Source: Impatiens glandulifera (taxonomy: Eukaryota; Streptophyta; Magnoliopsida; Ericales; Balsaminaceae). From it: DNA of 64,000 bases. The notes below the pieces were generated by a model, which searched no databases, was not told the origin of the DNA, and saw only the letters and a list, made by a program, of their open reading frames with translations. Position 1 is the first letter of the stretch; each line of letters opens with the position of its first letter. The translations under genes were made by a program, and so were the position numbers. Below, piece after piece: positions 34,968 through 47,761 of the stretch. The DNA lies in assembly GCF_907164915.1 (NCBI RefSeq), contig NC_061863.1, positions 43,807,382 to 43,871,381 on the forward strand. The letters run 5' to 3'.

Positions 34968-37799
34968 TCAAACAAGACCCCTTTGTTTGAACACCTCCAG
35001 CATTGCAGTTCCAATTTTCGCTGGAGATTCTACAACCGTCACACCCGCTTCCCTAAGGATCTTTATTTTTCCTTGAGCAGTTCCCTTCCCTCCTGATACA
35101 ATGGCTGCAAAAGAAAGGAATGTAGTTTAACCCCAAATTGTCTAATATATAAGAACCCTACTATTTATTTACAGCCATAACAGATTCAATTAAATAGTAC
35201 CTCCAGCATGACCCATCCTTCTTCCAGGTGGGGCAGTTAGCCCAGCGATAAAACCAACAACAGGCTTTTGAGTTCCACTTTCCTGTTTCATTTGTTTTGC
35301 GAAAATCAATTCAGCAATGATCAGAATTCTCACATCAGATTTCAAATTTTGCAAACATTTTGAGCTCAAAGTAGGTTCAGGGCGGGAGCAATTCGAGTCA
35401 ATAAAGGTATGCATCTTACAAACAACTGCCTTTGACATGATATAAATTTTATTAAAATTTAAACTCTCTTTGTGTTACCAACCTTTATAAGGGCAGCAGC
35501 ATCCTCCTCAGCTGTACCGCCTATTTCACCAATAAGAACAATTCCTGCAAAAATGTCACAGGTACAATCAATAAGGAGCTCCTAGCTTTCATTATCTTCC
35601 AGTGTATTAGTAATCCTTCATTTAGGGACAGTAAATGAGATTAGATTTTAGCAATAAAACAGTGAGAAATAGTTTGAGATGATTTAGTCACCTTAAAAGA
35701 TTTCTAAACATTCCTGTGAGAAGAAATGCATAAAGAATCACGGTTGAACATAGTTGATCATGCCAGACATAGTTACAAAAGGATATAATGGCATGAACCA
35801 TTAATAAGTGGGCTATGAATTAGCAGGATCAAGAATTTGAATCCAAGTTTGTTAATAGAGTTGCCACAAAGGCGACTGCTAATAGTACAAACGGTCTCAA
35901 CTAACCGTACATGGAAACATATCATGACTAGGTATGTGAATGGCTCAAGATAAACTTACCTTCTGTCTGAGGGTCAACAAGGAACTTCTCAACGCAATCA
36001 ACAAAATTTGTTCCGTTAAAAGGATCCCCACCAATGCCAACACATGTGGATTGTCCCAAACCAACTTGAGTTGTTTGGAAAACCTACACAGCATACAAGT
36101 AAGGAAGTCAAAAGATTTGAAAACAATCGTGGAGGGTGATAAGAAGACAATATAGACATAATATAACAAGTTCATGAAACAACATCATAATATAAGGCCC
36201 TAGATCAGATGGACTTATTTAAATAATCTTCAAATAACCCACCATTTGTTCATCCATCCTCTCATCAATCACATAATTCAAATTATTAACTAAAATACTC
36301 TCTATTAATTTTTTTAAATAGTTGTTTAATATATATTAAGACCGATTAATTATTTTTACCCAAATAACTCACTTTTCCATAAGCCTCAAATGAACAAGGT
36401 TATTTAAATAACCGGATCCAAACAAGGCCCAAGACAGAGGTATTGAAGTGCAAAGGATATTCTTGACTTCCTTTGTCTTCCTCATGAAGTAATAGACAAA
36501 TAACAAACAGAAAAGCCTTGCATAATTACAAATACAACAAAGGTGTGTCTTACAGCTTCATAGGTCAAAGTGCCAGATCGAGAAACAATTCCTATACGCC
36601 CTGGTTTATGAATATAACCAGGCATAATCCCAATTTTGCATTCTCCAGGCTTGATAATACCAGGGCAGTTTGGACCAATAAGCCGTGTTTTTGACTGTTG
36701 GTTAAGAGCAGCCTTGACCCTCACCTATGAATATGATAATGCACCCAACATCAGAAGAAAAAATAAACTCAATCATAGGTAAAAGTAGAGAAAAATGACC
36801 AGTAATGAAAAGAAATAAAAAAAAAGAGGTAAGGAAACCTTTCCATTCAAATTTCCTTTTATCTTGTTTACAAAAGTAAAACTAGCAAGATAAATTAACA
36901 ATCCCTTTATGAGATGTCATCAGTTTACCATGTCATGTTGAGGAATTCCTTCAGTGATACACACAATCAAATCTAACTCAGCCTCCAATGCCTCCAAAAT
37001 GGCTGCTGCAGCAAAAGGAGGAGGAACATAAATCACAGTAGCATTAGCTCTGGTCTCAGCTTTTGCATCAGCTACAGTGTTGAAAACAGGGAGGCCAAGA
37101 TGTTCTGTTCCACCCTTTTTCGGGGTAACACCACCAACCTAGATATTAAAAGAGAAATCAATCAAATCATGTATACATTTAATTAATAAGAATGATTAGT
37201 AAAAAGAGCAGTTCACACTAATCAAATGGAAACACATCCATAACAAATGCAATATCAAATGAAAAAAGCACCTGCTGTTAAAAGAATGAGTTCAAAATTT
37301 TCAGAAATTAGATTAAACAAAGGTCAACATCACCAAGAAAGGAACAAGGCCTTTAGGATGAAACAACTAGTGAAATACCCATATTATCATCTAGCTTAAG
37401 ATCCACGCCATGATCAGATCATTGTCTCACGTGAAACTGAGCTAATGAAATGGCTTCAATACATACCCAGAATCAGATCGAAGATCAATAAGAAGAAAGA
37501 TCAGTCTGTATAGGAAATCCTCGGCTAAAATGACTCAATAAGATTCAGGATTTCGAGTAAATCTTGCATACCATTTTAGTGCCGTACTCGATTGCTTGCT
37601 CGGTGTGGAAGGTGCCATTCTTTCCGGTGATGCCTTGACAAATGACACGGGTATTTTTGTCAACAAAAACGGCAGGCGGAGGAGGCGGCGGCGCGGCGAA
37701 GTTGCGTGATTGCAACAATGAATGAGAAAAAGGCTGAGATCTTTTAGGGCAAAGGGTCGACGACAGATTGGCTATGAGTTTGGAGGCTTGCCGAGCCAT
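34968..37799 (-). CDS. Succinyl-CoA ligase [ADP-forming] alpha subunit, mitochondrial
   Basis: Alpha subunit of the TCA-cycle enzyme that makes ATP while converting succinyl-CoA to succinate; works with a beta subunit in the mitochondrial matrix. Seven coding exons on the minus strand: 37572-37799, 36929-37138, 36554-36724, 35960-36083, 35483-35544, 35201-35282 and 34968-35104. All junctions are GT/AG and join in frame to 337 residues, within the family's size. Residues 1 to about 40 form an Arg/Ser-rich mitochondrial presequence ([14 protein letters not shown]) followed by a poly-Pro stretch. The CoA-binding domain shows [18 protein letters not shown]; the ligase domain shows [20 protein letters not shown] and [13 protein letters not shown]. 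The phosphorylated histidine is His290 in [16 protein letters not shown]. No stop or frameshift is seen, so it is probably functional. A MITE sits in the third intron. Confidence 0.95.
36196..36429. mobile_element. MITE in an intron of the succinyl-CoA ligase gene
   Basis: 234-bp element bounded by GGCC at both ends. The right end, complemented, reads GGCCTTGTTTGGATCCGGTT and then ATTTAAATAA; the left end has GGCCCTAGATCAGATGGACTT and the same ATTTAAATAA. It shares the GGCCTTGTT-type terminus with the pair at 38047-38610. It lies between exons 36554-36724 and 35960-36083. Confidence 0.65.
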
Positions 37800-38046
37800 C
37801 GTAGCTCTGGAGGTGTCGTTAGGTTAGGACGGAAATACTGCTGTCTGCAAATGACAGAAGAGAGAAGTATTCCTATGACTATCTTAAAGAACCATTTATT
37901 TAAGAAATTAGAAAATTTAATAATAATAATAATAAAATAATAAAAGTCAATTTATTAGTATATAATTAATCTCATTTATTTAAATATATATATATATATA
38001 ATTTTTTTTCTTAAAAAACATGTTTTATGTAGTATCAAGATAAAAT

Positions 38047-38333
38047 TTAGCCTGGTTCGTTTCATGTTATTTAAATAATTTAAGGAGAAAAAATAATGAT
38101 TATGTGTGATGATTTTAAGAAAATGATGATATTTTTTTTTTTTGTAAAAAGACTTAAAGGTATTAATAATATACATAAATAAAATAAATAATAATAATTT
38201 AAAATAGAAGGTATTTTAGTATTTTGGTTAATGAATTAATTGATTTGATGGATGAAAGAGGGAGTGATGTGATAAATTGATAATTGATTTTGTTGGGTTA
38301 TTTGAAAAATCTGAATAAGAACAAAGCCTTAAT
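38047..38333. mobile_element. MITE copy 1
   Basis: Left end TTTAGCCTGGTTCGTTTCAT and complemented right end TTAAGGCTTTGTTCTTATTC are diverged inverted repeats. The interior shares TAATGATT, GATGATTTTAAGAA(A/G) and GGTATTTTAGTATTTTGGTT with copy 2. Confidence 0.6.
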
Positions 38334-38342
38334 ATGAACTTA

Positions 38343-38610
38343 GGCCTTGTTCGGATTGGGTTTTTGAAAAAACCTAGAGAGATAAAAAAGTAATGATTGG
38401 TGATGATTTTAAGAAGGTGATAATTATTTTTGGTAAAAAAATTAAAGGGTATTGATATATATATGAATAAAATAAAAAAATAATAATTTAAAATAGATGG
38501 TATTTTAGTATTTTGGTTAATGAAATGAATGATGTGATTGTTGAGAAGTGATTGATTGGAAAATTGATTTTGGATGAGTTTTTTAAAAATCCCAAAAAGA
38601 ACACGGCTTG
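38343..38610. mobile_element. MITE copy 2
   Basis: Inverted ends GGCCTTGTTCGGATTGGGTT and (complemented) GCCGTGTTCTTTTTGGGATT, about 268 bp, directly adjacent to copy 1 and in the same orientation. The GGCCTTGTTCGG end is a common plant MITE type; no target duplication could be confirmed. Confidence 0.7.
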
Positions 38611-39639
38611 AGAAAAATATATAAGAAAAACACATATTTTCAAATGTCATTAATATAAAATAGTTACAACCATACTCTGATAGTAAGCGTTTTCTGAGAT
38701 CTCGAAGCGTCCCTTAAATAAATTATATTTTTAAGTAATCGATTTTTTTGTAAAATAAATAAATTAGATTTTATAGTCAACAACCTAACTTAATTTTCAG
38801 TCAAATCCCAACTGAGATTGAGATTAAGATGGTAGGTTGGCATATGTCTCTTTTAGATTTTTTTATTTAAATAATAAATCTCACGACAAAAAGTTGGCGT
38901 TATTTTTTCTCGCAAAATTAAGAAAATACATTTTTTTAGTGTATGAACATAAAAAAAAATCAGAGATTTTATTTTATGGGCTAGGTGCTTGATTACGTGT
39001 GGAAAATAGCATCGGCGTTATACTCGTACCTCATTTAATTATATGGTCTCTACTATTATATTTTTGACGTTTTTAGAAAATATTACTTTTACACCTTACT
39101 ATTTATGCATATGTAATTTTTTTTTAAAAATTGTCCTATCATTCTAATCTTAATGCTAATGATGATTATTCACGTTTGCATGATGGTTTGTGACTAACGA
39201 ATATATATATATAAATAAATATGAAAAACATAAAAAAAAAATAATGCAAGAATAAATACACATGTACAAATATATACAATCTTAAAAAAAAAGTTAGATA
39301 GACTAATATACATGAGAATACATTCTAAAAAAATAACATCTTAAAAACATTTTTAGTCATGTTTGAAAAGTTTAAAAAAATTAAAGTGTCCAGAAAATAT
39401 ACAAATCGGTATGTAAGTGGAAATATTTCTGTGATTATAAATATATCGATTTCATAATATATGACTCTCTAAAAGTTTAAAAAAATGTTAAGTTTTCAGC
39501 CAAAACGGGCTTTTATCGGAAATTATTTATATATTTTTATTAAAAATAATTTTTTTAAGTTTATATTTTTTTTTGTATTTTTAGAAAATAATTTAAACAA
39601 GGAAACACACCAAACAAATTTACACAAATCATGTAAACA

Positions 39640-40150
39640 AACAAGGCCTAATGGCTAAACCAGACCGGGCTGGACCAGGTTCAGGCAAGCTAGAAAACGA
39701 CTAAGCGATTCCCGGTCATGGCCTGTTTTTGACCATGTGTATGAAATCATTACTCAAAAATTAGTCCATGGTTGGTTTTCTTGGTCGAAAATGAGGCCAT
39801 GGCTTGAAAGACGACCGAATGCTAGGAAATGTAGTCGGATGCTAGGCGTGGCTAAAAATCTCGGTCGAAGGCTAAGTTTCTCGGTCCTAGCATGGAAAAC
39901 ATGGTCGGAGGTGAGGCTAAATGATTTTTCTTGGTCGCTAACTCAATTTCTTGGTCGCTAGCCAGGCTACGACTGATTTTTCTCGGTTGCGACTCAGTTT
40001 TCTTGGTTGGATGACTGCCTAATTGCAAAACTCGGTCAAAAAATAGGCTATGGCTGATTCTCGGTTGAAAACTAGACCACGACTAAAATTCTCGATCGAT
40101 GGTTAGTTTATCTGGCCCTTGGGTGATCCTCAATCATTTTCTCGATCATA
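39640..40150 (-). repeat. TCGGTC-like array in LTR D
   Basis: Degenerate copies (CTCGGTC, CTTGGTCG, TTGGTTG, GTCGGA) alternate with GCTAGG or GCTAAG at irregular spacing of 20-35 bp, as in the other LTRs but more decayed. Confidence 0.6.
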
Positions 40151-41021
40151 AATCATGCTAGAGGCTCCAAGTCACAATCGGTCCGACAACCTAAACCTAA
40201 AACACACTATACCAAAAATACACCATGCCCAAAATCGATCCAAATTGATTTTTTTACTTAAAATGTTAGTTTATATTAAAGTAACAACAATGCATAGTCA
40301 AAATTATAATCATAACATCAATCAATAACTAAAATTAAAAAAAAAAATTGCTGGAAATCACTTGAATATTTTTTTTAATTTTTTTATTTTGATCTAAACG
40401 ATGTTTTTAAAAGATGTAATCTCTTAATTATTTAATATACAACAATATATATGTTCTTGAGCCATTTTTCTCGTATAAGGACCCAAGAACATAATTTTAA
40501 CTCTTTAGTCAAATTATTTTTATTCTAAGTTGAATTTTTTTTATTGTGGTAAGAGTATAAAGTTTTTAAACTTCTTTAATTTGACTAATATGCAATTAAT
40601 TTTACAATCACACAAACAGATAATTCAAATATAGAAAAAGATTGATTTATTGAATCATTAGGAGCTAGCACATCGATTTTCACAAGAATAAACTTATTTT
40701 TGAATACCAAAACGACCAATTTAGTGTTTTTGCTTGTAATATCATTTTCAGAAGTTTTAGTGGGTCTAGGTTGCTTTTTTCTTTCTATGGTAACTAGATA
40801 ATAGTATTTATAAACTACCTTAAAATTTTGAACTAAAAATTCAAAGTACATCCCTCGAAATTCAGAATTTAACTATAGGTGACCACATTTGCTATCGACA
40901 TTGTTGATGATTTTTGGTTCTCTTTTAATTGAAATTGCTGGGGGGAATTTAAATTCTATACACAAAATACATATACACTTTCTAGAGTTAAATTTAAAGT
41001 TATATCCGAGAGAAAAATAAA

Positions 41022-41027
<6 letters not shown>

Positions 41028-41093
<66 letters not shown>
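41028..41093. repeat. (AT)n microsatellite
   Basis: About 33 AT units inside LTR D. Confidence 0.97.
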
Positions 41094-41097
<4 letters not shown>

Positions 41098-41941
41098 ATA
41101 TGAGTTATATTCCACCTGAAGACTCCAACCATATTTTTTAGGTGATTTAAAAAATATATATATTTATATAACTTATTATATATCTTATATATTTTGGTTT
41201 ATTTATCTGAAATTAAAATTTTTGGACTCCAATAATTAAGGCAACAACTCTAATATTATATCAATAATGAGTTATATTATTAAAATTTAACTAATTATAT
41301 ATCTTATTATTTATTTGAAGTCCAAAATTAATTATTTTCAGAATCTAATCATTTTAAAAAATAATTATTTATTTAATTATCCTTGCAATAAGTCCATATA
41401 TAAAATTTATATAACAATATGTTCGAAATTTATTAATATATATAACTATATAATTGAGGTAAAAAATGAACGTTTACATTTCAGTGGTTAAATGGAAAAC
41501 CAAATTTAGAAATGATAAGTAATTTAAATTCTTAAATAATATGTGTAACCTGCAAATTTGAACATCAATTTACATGTTTAAAAATATTTTAATAAAATAT
41601 TATTTTAAAAGATTTATAAAATATTTTTTGATATTTTAAATTTAGTCATAACAATAATTAATATGATGAATTACATTTAAATATATATATATATATATAT
41701 ATTAATAATATTTATCATTATTATTATTTCATTATTATATATTTTATCCCAAATTTCAATTATTTTGGAATTCAATGAATATAGAGTTATTTTTATACAA
41801 GATTTTAATTTGAGATTAATTAACATAATAATTATTCCAAATAATTATTATTTTTATTATTTTAAATTTATGATTAAAACATTTATTAAAATTTAATTAT
41901 TTAAAAATTATAAATTAGAGTGGTAGAATTTTAGTGCTTAT

Positions 41942-42449
41942 AGAATGTTTCTCTCAAACCGAGTTTGAATACAACAGACTTGATTTTTGAAAATTTGGGT
42001 TCAAATTTTGATATGGATAATATATTTTCTTATCCAATTTATGATAGATAAATAAAAAATAATAAAAGTGTGACACTTAAACTTAAAGAAATTAGTATGT
42101 GAAGGTTGACCTGTGAAAATTTAATTATTGTTAACTTTTTTTTTTCATTTAGATAAATACGAACATAATTATACATGATCATGAAGAGAGACAATATATT
42201 TTTAGGTAATGAATAAATTTAAAAATTGTCACAACCAAAATGATAAATTTAGTATTCTTCTCGTATATATAATTTGATTCTATAAAAAAAAATATTAGGG
42301 TTACTACAAAACAAAACATTATTCTATTATTTGCTTACTATATAAAAGAATTGTTATTGCCTTTATCCTGAATCTATTTATTTTTCTACTTTTAAAATAT
42401 TAAAACTTCTCACTTACATAACTCTTTGACTGCGGGGAAATCTTGACTT
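41942..42449. other. Short internal flank of LTR D and AT-rich spacer
   Basis: 41942-42040 resembles the 3' internal edge beside LTR C (GAATGTTTCTCTC, ACCGAGTTTGAA). The rest is AT-rich with no gene. Confidence 0.4.
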
Positions 42450-43400
42450 AACAGTTATACTTTAGTCTTCATGCCTCATTTTTTTACATTCGAAAAGCAC
42501 TAATCACTACTTTAGGCATTGCACGGATCACAAACGTTCGTCGTGACAATGGGCTTGATAACCACTCCAGCCATTGGCTTCCCACTTACTTCACCTCATT
42601 GCAAAGTTCTATGGGACGATCAACAACTAACCTTGTTGAACTTCTTCATGGAAGACAACACTATTGGAATGACCCACAACTTGGATATGCCCCGATCCAC
42701 ACAATATGTAGATGATGGTGTGAGTGTTAACGCTCCACTATGTTGTCACCATTGCATTCTCGTAAAGGACTCATTCAAAATTGGGAAGGTATTGCTATTG
42801 AGTATTGATGCGATCTTGCTCAACCTTCTTGGTCTCTGAATTATCGAGATTCCTTCATACTTAGTTTCAATCTATTACACCACAAGATCTTTCCTTGACA
42901 GGATCTTCTCTCCGATCTTCATTGTGCATAATTTCTTCGAACTCATTGTTTCTTAGGCTCCTTATCTCATTTCCCTTCTCGTATCTTGATGGTTCTTACA
43001 TTTCAAATTATTTCCTTACTCTAACGATGAGTCCCATGTTATCATCTTGTCCATGTAGTTTTGTCGTTGACTTAGAGACAATGTTGTATGATTCTTCCAA
43101 GACCTTAGTCTCAAATCCTTGAGAAGACATGAAGAATCTTTGCAACACAATTCATGATGACTCAATAATAAGTTATCATTCCATGTGCTTGTTAAAATGC
43201 AAAAGAGAGCAAAATATATTACCTGAGATTTTAGTAAGTTGGTTGTTAGCGTTGTTGCCTTGTTGTGTCGTGGACTACCATGTAGTTCAAAGTCTTTGTT
43301 TCCGTCGTTATATTCCTTATGGACCCAATGGATTAAACCGGCTTGGAAAGCAACACTATCACCTTCGATAGCGTTGCATGTTTTTAATAGCAATTATAAA
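42450..43400 (-). pseudogene. Legumin (11S globulin seed-storage protein), broken
   Basis: Minus-strand pieces follow the order of the 11S globulin C-terminal two-thirds (two-cupin family). NAIEGDSVAFQAGLIHWVH and YNDGNKDFEL (43370-43290) match the acidic-chain cupin, followed by a GT after LKSQ as at a legumin intron. GFETKVLEESYNIVSKSTTK and QDDNMGLIVRV (43130-43040) continue it. NNEFEEIM (about 42930) marks the acidic/basic junction. VLYENAMVTT and WSVNTHTIIYIV (about 42770-42700) come from the basic-chain cupin. SPLSRRTFVIRAMPK and VVISAFRM, then a stop and KNEA (42560-42470) match the C-terminus. Multiple frameshifts and stops make it non-functional. The plus-strand ORFs in this span are antisense shadows. 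Confidence 0.8.
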
Positions 43401-43937
43401 CCGCCCTACGGTTTTCACCCCAATTTGTCTCGTTAGGGACAGTTTTTCTCTGAGTTGACAAGTAGTTGACCAGGGATAGAGCGGGATGATATTTATGTCC
43501 CCGTCCCGATCTCGTCCAATTCTGCTCTGAATATTATAAACACAATTAAATATATAACATCACTAATATATTTATTTATTTTTCATATTTTATAAGAATT
43601 TTAAGTGTATTTTTTTTATATTAATAAAAATATTTAATATATTATAATATATAATATTAAAAAATTTGTTTATATAATTTTATTAATTTTTTTTTATTTT
43701 TGTAAAGTATGATATTATGTTATTCCGCAGAAAATTTCTCGAAATCCAACTGAACATGGATGGTAGTAATAATATATCATAATCACTAACTTTAATTATG
43801 TTTTATCTACAGTTTATGTTAATGTCTTAAATGTATTTAATTAACTTATATGAGAAAATTACAAGCTTATTTGGGACCTTATTATTTTGAGTATGTAAAT
43901 ACTGCTCATTATTTTGGTTTTCAATAGAGATTCTTTT
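43401..43937. other. Spacer between legumin pseudogene and tandem duplication
   Basis: No gene. 43540-43640 shares an AATTAAATATATAA block with the repeats flanking the foldback at 33.4-34.3 kb. Confidence 0.35.
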
Positions 43938-44536
43938 GTTGAAAAGAAAGCGATTTCAATGTTGGTTGCACCTAAGAAAAATGACTTAAAAGGTTTCGTT
44001 AGATTTGCTCAATATCCTCTTTTATTATTAAACTTACTGAGTGTGTTTTTAGAGTCATTCTAAAATATTTTCAGGAATATTAGGGATCTTCTTAACTAAG
44101 TTTTCAATTTTAGAAGATTGTTTAGTATATGGATTTTTGTTTTATTGTTTAGATATTTTTTTTAATGTAATTTGAAATTGTGTTAGATTTATTGGGCTAT
44201 ATATATGTAAGCAATATGTGTATGGGCTATTGTGTTTATTCAGAATCAAGTAATAAAATGATCTACTAAAAAAATATTTAAATTATTCGGTTAAGCGTTT
44301 AGTAATAAAGTGATCTTTGAGTTAGCTTTTGATTGTTGGTATCTGTTTATTTGTTGTAGAAATTAAAATACTTATGATAAATTAAATAATAAATAATTGA
44401 CCATATTAATAAAAATTATATAATATAAAATTATTATTAATTATTTTATTCATTATTTCTAATCAATTCTAATCATAATCAATTTCATCTAATTCTAATC
44501 ATTGTATTAATATATTTGTGGGTAAAAAATAAGAAG

Positions 44537-44584
<48 letters not shown>

Positions 44585-44730
44585 CTCTTTCATTTTTTAC
44601 ATACAAATATTTTTTACACACAAATATATTAATACAATTTTATTTTATTTTTATACATATAATGTATATTTATTTGAATTAATTATTTTAGTTTTACTTA
44701 ATTTTATAAATATAATATATTTAATTTTAG
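43938..44730 (+). repeat. Duplicated block Y, copy 1
   Basis: Shares with copy 2 (45337-46235) TTGAAAAGAAAGC, GACTTAAAAGGTTTCGTTAG, CTCAATATCCTCTTTTATTA, GGGCTATTGTGTTTATTCAG, GATAAATTAAATAATAAATA, a (TA)n tract (44540-44582) and the trailing TTTTATAAATATAATATATT. The period is about 1.4 kb. Confidence 0.85.
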
Positions 44731-45050
44731 TGGTGTGATGTTTATTTTTAAGTAAGTTTTTGACCCTACGAGTTGATGTGTATAACTAATGAATAATTAT
44801 CACGAAAAATACATTAATTAAAGTAAAATAATATGGAGGTGAAATAATATTTTATTTATTTCATAAAACATAATTTAGGTCCTACACGAAAAATATAAAC
44901 TTATTAATTTAGATGGTTAAAATATTGTATTTATTATATGACACAAAATTTAAAACTAATATAATATTTTTCGTTTTAATTAACCACTTTAAATTTTATA
45001 GAACGATCCTCTTACAAATTAACAACCAATCATGATTGTGGTGTCACACC

Positions 45051-45121
<71 letters not shown>

Positions 45122-45327
45122 CTAGAAAGACGAGGACATTCATTTACTCTTGAAATTCAAATTCTACCCAAAACAAAAACATGATAAAATTCATGTTCTA
45201 ACCTAAGACAAAAATAGTTAGATTATCTTTTGGGTTTGAACCCGTGATGCGTCATGTGATTAACTCGCGGGAACTAGTTATACTCCGAACGGAACACAAA
45301 ATTAAAAATAAAAAAAATACACAATAA
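44731..45327 (+). repeat. Dispersed repeat X, copy 1
   Basis: Same orientation as copy 2 (50843-51364). Shared blocks: AATGAATAATTATCACGAAA, GAAATAATATTTTATTTA, CATAAAACATAATTTAGGTC, TTACTCTTGAAATTCAAATT, AACAAAAACATGATAAAATT. This copy carries an (ATT)n expansion that is absent from copy 2. Confidence 0.85.
45052..45121. repeat. (ATT)n microsatellite
   Basis: About 23 uninterrupted ATT units inside repeat X copy 1. Confidence 0.97.
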
Positions 45328-45336
45328 CTATGTTTT

Positions 45337-46047
45337 GTTGAAAAGAAAGCTTTTTCAATGGTGCACCTAAGAAAAATGACTTAAAAGGTTTCGTTAGATT
45401 TGTTTTTAAGAGAGATCGATTTGCTCAATATCCTCTTTTATTATTAAACTTACTGAGTTTGTTTTTAGAGTCATTCTAAAATATTTTTAAGAATATTAGG
45501 GATCTTCTTAACTATGTTTTCAATTTTGGAAGATTGTTTAGTATATGGATTTTTTTTTTATTGTTTAGATATTTATTTTTTATGTAATTTGAAATTGTGT
45601 TAGATTTATTAGGCTATATATATGTAAGCAATATGTGTATGGGCTATTGTGTTTATTCAGAATCAAGTAATAAAGTGATTTACTAAAAAGAATTATTTAA
45701 ATTATTGGGTTAAGTGTTTGATTGTTGGTATAGTACCGTTTATTATATATAAAATTTGAATACTTATTTATTATTTGGGATATCGTGATTATTCATAATC
45801 AAAGTAAAGTAATAAAGTGATCTACTAAATTATTTAAATTATTGAGTTAGCTTTTGATTGTTGGTATCTGTTTATTTGTTTTAGAAATTAAAATACTTAT
45901 GATAAATTAAATAATAAATAATTGAATATATCATTTTATTCATTATTTCTAATCAATTTTATCTCATCCTAATTATTTTATTAATTATTTCTCATTTGTT
46001 TCTAAATTTTTTATATATTAATATAAATTTTTTATTATAATAATAAA

Positions 46048-46104
<57 letters not shown>

Positions 46105-46235
46105 CTCCTTCATTTTTTACACACAAATATATTAATACAATTTTATTTTATCTTTATACATATGTAATATATATTTATTTGAATTATTTATTTTTATTTT
46201 TACTTAATTTTATAAATATAATATATTCAATTTTA
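45337..46235 (+). repeat. Duplicated block Y, copy 2
   Basis: Second copy, with an extra internal stretch near 45725-45830 that is a partial repeat of its own GTAATAAAGTGATCTACTAAA segment. Contains the (TA)n tract at 46056-46102. Confidence 0.85.
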
Positions 46236-47008
46236 GTATAGAACATGAATTCCAATTTTAGGTGAATAGGATAAGAATTCAATTTTATTCATATAATTTA
46301 ATTTATTTTCATACATTTTATTTTAATGTATATATAATATATATTTATTTAAATTATTTATTATTATCTTTACTTAATTTTACAAATATAATATATATAA
46401 TTAAAATTAAATTTAAAATTTTTAACTAATCAATTAAGAAGTTTAGATGTACTCTAAATTAAATAATATAAATGAATATTATAAACTAAAGTAAAATATA
46501 TTATACATTAAAATAAAATGTATATTTTATATGTGTAATTCAATTTTATTTTAATTGTTTATGTAATGTATATTTTTGAATTATTTAATTTAGTGTTTAA
46601 TTTTAATTATATATATTATATTTATAAAATTAAATAGAGATAAAATATGTGTGTTATTTTAATATATTTTATTTTAATATTTATGTATTTTATTTTAATA
46701 TATAATATTTAAATTTATTGTAGTTATTTAAGTATTATTAATTTTAATTATATAATTTATATTTATAAAATTAAATATTTGAAATTTTTATAAAAGAAAA
46801 TATGTAATTAATTAGTTAATTAATGGGTTTAAAGAGATTACATGTACTTCGAAAAAATAAATAAAAATATTAATACATTAGAAAAAAATGAATAAAAGAG
46901 GTTTACATGAAATAATCTTATTAAAATAACTCACACGGGTCTAATAAGTGGTTGAAAATAAGCGGCTTTGATTATGAAGATTTTTATTGGAAATGGTAGA
47001 TAGAAGAA
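46236..47008. other. AT-rich intergenic sequence left of the MULE
   Basis: Very AT-rich with loosely repeated ATATAATATATTTATTT-like segments. No gene seen. Confidence 0.45.
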
Positions 47009-47017
47009 ATTTTAAAA
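47009..47017. other. MULE target-site duplication, left copy
   Basis: ATTTTAAAA, identical to 50162-50170 and immediately abutting both inverted repeats. Confidence 0.8.
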
Positions 47018-47350
47018 GAGAAATGATATTCTCAATAAAATTCCCACGAAAGCTAAGACACGAATCTCACGCCACTCATATTTCACGCCGCCACATAGGT
47101 AGGAGAGAGTAAATAAAATAATTAAATTGAAACTTTTCATTTTCCCCCAAAATCAAAATTCTCTTCTTTCTCTCTCTTTTGTTTCATTTTTTCGGTAAGA
47201 CTTCTTCCGTTTATGAAACGTTTCATTTTCCCCAAAACCAAAACCCCCCACGACAATCTCTTTATCTTTCGTTTCATTTTCCCAAAACCCAACCCAACTA
47301 ACGATCTTACTAAAACGTTTCATCGACTTCTTCTCTTCCGATCAATCGAA

Positions 47351-47761
47351 ATGGTAAGTCTTTTTTATTTCTTTCGTTTATCTTCCGTTCGAAATGATTG
47401 TCATATCAATATTTATGTTTAACGTTTATGGTTTAGTTGCTGAATCGATTTATATTAGGATTATAAAAGATTTGGATATCAATATTCTATTTTAGCTGCA
47501 TTTTTGGTTTAGCTGCTGAATCGATTTGGATTAGGGTTGTATAAAAGAGTCCCGAAACCAAAATTTTTGGTCCCGAAACCACTATTTTTAATCAAGAAAC
47601 CAGCATTTCGGGGTGATTTCTGGTCCCAAATTTTGTGGGGTGATTTCGGGCCCCGAAATGGTTTCTATAAAAACTTTTATGGCTGTTTCATTTCTTTGCA
47701 GTTAACTGTCGGCGTAGACAGTGAAGAATACAATGATCTATTAGAGAAGTCTGGAGAATAA
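47351..47761 (+). other. Possible two-exon mini-ORF in the MULE left arm
   Basis: ATG at 47351-47353 is followed at once by a GTAAGT donor. A TTTGCAG acceptor ends at 47701, and exon 47702-47761 would read LTVGVDSEEYNDLLEKSGE then TAA, giving 20 residues. No known family. It may be a captured host 5' exon and an unrelated terminal exon; translation is unproven. Confidence 0.3.

Larger units (their letters stand above)
38860..41941 (-). mobile_element. LTR copy D, diverged gypsy LTR
   Basis: The right end (TTAGTGCTTATAGAATGTTT, then CTCTCAAACCGAGTTTGAA) matches the LTR C end and its internal flank. 39640-40150 carries the TCGGTC array, and the order of blocks agrees with A to C. The left part is strongly diverged; a GTTGGCGTTATTTTTTCTCGC block near 38895 may correspond to the GTCGCCAATTG block of the others, so the left edge is approximate. 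It lacks a recognisable gag or pol beside it; possibly a solo LTR. Confidence 0.5.

Noticed and set aside
42519..42839. 106-codon plus-strand ORF, with others at 42895-43436
   Set aside because: Antisense to the legumin pseudogene pieces, which have clear homology on the minus strand.
45233..45243. GGTTTGAACCC resembling an RNA polymerase III B box (possible SINE)
   Set aside because: No A box at the right spacing, and repeat X copy 2 does not conserve the motif.
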